Shown: positions 62,301-64,000 of the stretch, piece after piece
Position numbering within the stretch: the stretch's first letter is position 1
Layout: the number at the start of each line of letters is the position of its first letter
NCBI GenBank assembly: GCA_914767885.1
Contig: CAJZBQ010000008.1
Span: forward strand, 1 to 64,000
Direction of reading: 5' to 3'
Source of the DNA: Blepharisma stoltei
Lineage: Eukaryota; Ciliophora; Heterotrichea; Heterotrichida; Blepharismidae
DNA: 64,000 nt
Notes under the pieces: model-generated
The model's database searches: none
The model's input: only the letters and a program-made list of their open reading frames with translations
Told to the model about the DNA's origin: nothing
Made by a program: the position numbers and the translations under genes

Positions 62301-64000
62301 AAACTATAAAAGACATTGAAATAGACAATTGCACTTTTATATATAACTATTGTGAAACTGGCATTTTCTATGCTAAATTAGAAGTTAGTGAATATGAAAC
62401 TATTTTTAACGAAACAAACTACTTGACATTCTTAACTTTACCTCATATCAATATTCATGATTCTAGATTTATCTCAAATTTTGGAATTTTTGGGATTATT
62501 CATATAGAGTTTTTATATAAGCTACTCAATATCAATTTAATCAATACCACATTTGAATCAAATGGTGCAGAGAGTGATTCTTTGCTTTATATATACAATC
62601 CTGCAATTATTGACGAATATAAAAATGAGACTACTATCAATATAATAAACTCTGGCCAAGGAGAACAGCTTATAATCCTATTGCCAAGATGATGCAAAAT
62701 GACCAGTCTTACATTTTTGGATAATCATGCATTGAGCCTTATTAATACTACTAATTTAGTGAATTTAGATATAGAAGGCTTAAATATTGAGTTCAATGGG
62801 TCTCCGACAGATGATAAAAATGCTAACACTTTGCTATTTAATTATTTTATTGAAAATCGAGATATTAATAAATTATATATCAGTAGCATGAAGCCCGACC
62901 CTAATCCTATTGATTGCAATTTCATGGTTTTGATAGAAAGTCCTTACAATTTTAAATTGAGGGAAATTACATTGGTGAATAATATATGTAGAAATTCATC
63001 TCCAACCTTTAAAATTGTTAATTCAAATATCAGAGATTTGGATTTAATTAACTGCTCTGGCAATATTGGGCATGGACAGCTGCCTGTATGCTTATATTTT
63101 ATAGGACTTTTTGATAGAAACATTAAAAATTCGAATTTTAGTGAAAATATAAATTATCATGCATCCGGAAATGGAGTAATAAAAATAGAAGGCGAAAATA
63201 ATTTATATATAACCAATTGCTTATTTTTCAACAATTCTGCAAGTTTAGCACCTTTATATTTATCAGGCAAAAGTCTTTATATTGAATTTTCGACATTTGA
63301 ATCCAATGAATCAATTTATGGGAAAGGAGCAGGCTTATATTTTATTTTGGTTGATGAAGAGACATCAGCGTCAGTAATAATTTCGTCAAGCTATTTTAAT
63401 AGCAATTCGGCCAACTCAAATGGAGGAGGTATATACATAGAGCAAAAGTCAACTTCTGCTATGAAGCTAGCGCTAATGATTTTTCAAACTATTTTTACCG
63501 GAAATAAAGCAAAATATGGCTCAGCCATGCATATTGATAGCTCAATTATATTAACCAAAGACTCTGCGATAGTTAGCTCTAAGTTCATAGAAAATGAGTC
63601 TACGATATCAGGAGCTATATCTTTGTATTATTATAGTGGCATTTTATCATTTCTATCATGCGATTTTATTGAAAATACTTCACTTAAGATGGGAGCTGCT
63701 TTTCACATTGATATCTCACAAGATACTCAAAATTCCCGCTCAAAGGTTATTATTGAATCATCGATTTTCAGAAATAATATTGGAAAATATATCATTTATG
63801 CTGATAGCCAGAACAGAAACTCGTCAATTGAAACCAAAAATTGCTTATATGAATACAATAGTGGCGTTTTAGTATCACTAGACAATGATTTTTTTATTGA
63901 TAATGGCTCTGTTTTTCAATATAACTCTGCCCCTTTTGGTTCTTGCTTTAATCTTCAAAACTCAGCTATTTTATATGCAAGCTCACAGTTTTTAAATAAT
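59382..64000 (+). CDS. Giant LNR / beta-helix protein, 5' part (gene G), runs off window
   Basis: ATG at 59382 gives signal peptide MRLIAFLFLFQVLGINIT. At least six LNR modules follow (GDGICKEECNK, GDGNCDEECNN, GNSICDEACY, ENGECNEVCNN; 59480-60370), then a GDGSADYPYETLDYAL strand and a long beta-helix (61040 to 64000). Removing the intron, a 114-bp insertion and a 668-bp insertion leaves 3822 nt, exactly 1274 codons open to the window edge. I saw no TAA or TAG after 62155. Closest to gene D, for which it supplies the intact template, and to the stub P. The membrane part should lie beyond 64000. Intact as far as seen. Confidence 0.88.
59466..59480 (+). other. 15-nt intron, gene G
   Basis: GTAGATCCTAAATAG at the conserved site, phase 0, with in-frame TAG. 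Joins CSPIF to RGDGSCDTRC. The sequence differs from the A-F introns but the length is identical. Confidence 0.9.
59750..59860. mobile_element. 111-bp TNA-type MITE in gene G, TSD TGA
   Basis: Flanked by TGA (59747-59749 and 59861-59863). Ends CCCCCACCTTTAAATTGG and TTTTAAAGGGGAG match the subfamily at 15546-15796. Removal of 114 bp gives TCDP-ECNTTSCYYD in frame. It is the smallest member of the family here. Confidence 0.83.
61530..61913. mobile_element. TNA-type MITE nested in the gene G IES
   Basis: About 384 bp, ending GGGGAG before TTA (61914-61916). The left end is a C run then CTCCGTGAGCGAAC. Internal CCTCCGTGAG motifs form hairpins. It gives the full-length form of the copy truncated at 54373-54714. 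The left target repeat is unclear. Confidence 0.75.
62011..62099. repeat. Palindromic element, about 89 bp
   Basis: Arms AACTACACTGACTGGCACGG and its near-exact complement surround TTTTGGCTC-AGTTTC-GAGCCAAAA. Outer bases ATATAGT and ACTATAT also pair. A compact MITE-like palindrome within an IES. Confidence 0.8.

Overview
This looks like germline (micronuclear) DNA of a heterotrich ciliate, most likely Blepharisma. Four signs point there. The left end is a 2.16 kb telomere of the 8-base unit CCCTAACA (TAACACCC phase). TGA is read as tryptophan all through the coding sequence, while genes end in TAA or TAG. Introns are exactly 15 nt. Genes are interrupted by TA-bounded internal eliminated sequences (IESs) and small transposons whose exact removal restores the reading frame. 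Species and micronuclear origin are inferences; no search was run.

The rest of the window is one subtelomeric cluster of giant paralogues. In order they are: P (2160-2733, + strand, 3' stub cut by the telomere), A (3577-12204, +), B (12647-20444, +), C (20906-28329, +), D (28703-40592, -, decayed), E (42252-50641, +), F (51498-59176, +) and G (59382 to beyond 64000, +). A, B and C are a recent tandem triplication including their upstream regions. E and F are a second, more diverged pair of the same type. D, G and P form a longer-diverged subfamily.

Each full protein is about 2300 residues with one layout: signal peptide, several Notch/LNR-like Cys-rich modules, a very long right-handed beta-helix with repeated 'GGAI' turns, an Ig-like segment, a GCC/EGF-like Cys-rich stalk, about nine membrane helices and a polar tail ending near 'DPF..(E/M).SI'. 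This suggests large cell-surface receptors or antigens; ligand and function are unknown.

The insertions fall into several classes. There are TA-bounded IESs of 69-814 bp, one of them inside a 15-nt intron. There is a MITE-like family with CTCCCCC ends and a 3-bp TNA target duplication in which all four middle bases occur. There are palindromic elements, and GC-richer SINE/LINE-like insertions with 9-13 bp target duplications. Frame arithmetic supports the boundaries: removing the intron and insertions leaves B and C at exactly 2312 codons each. A, E and F are each left with one residual frameshift, and D carries several frameshifts and stops.
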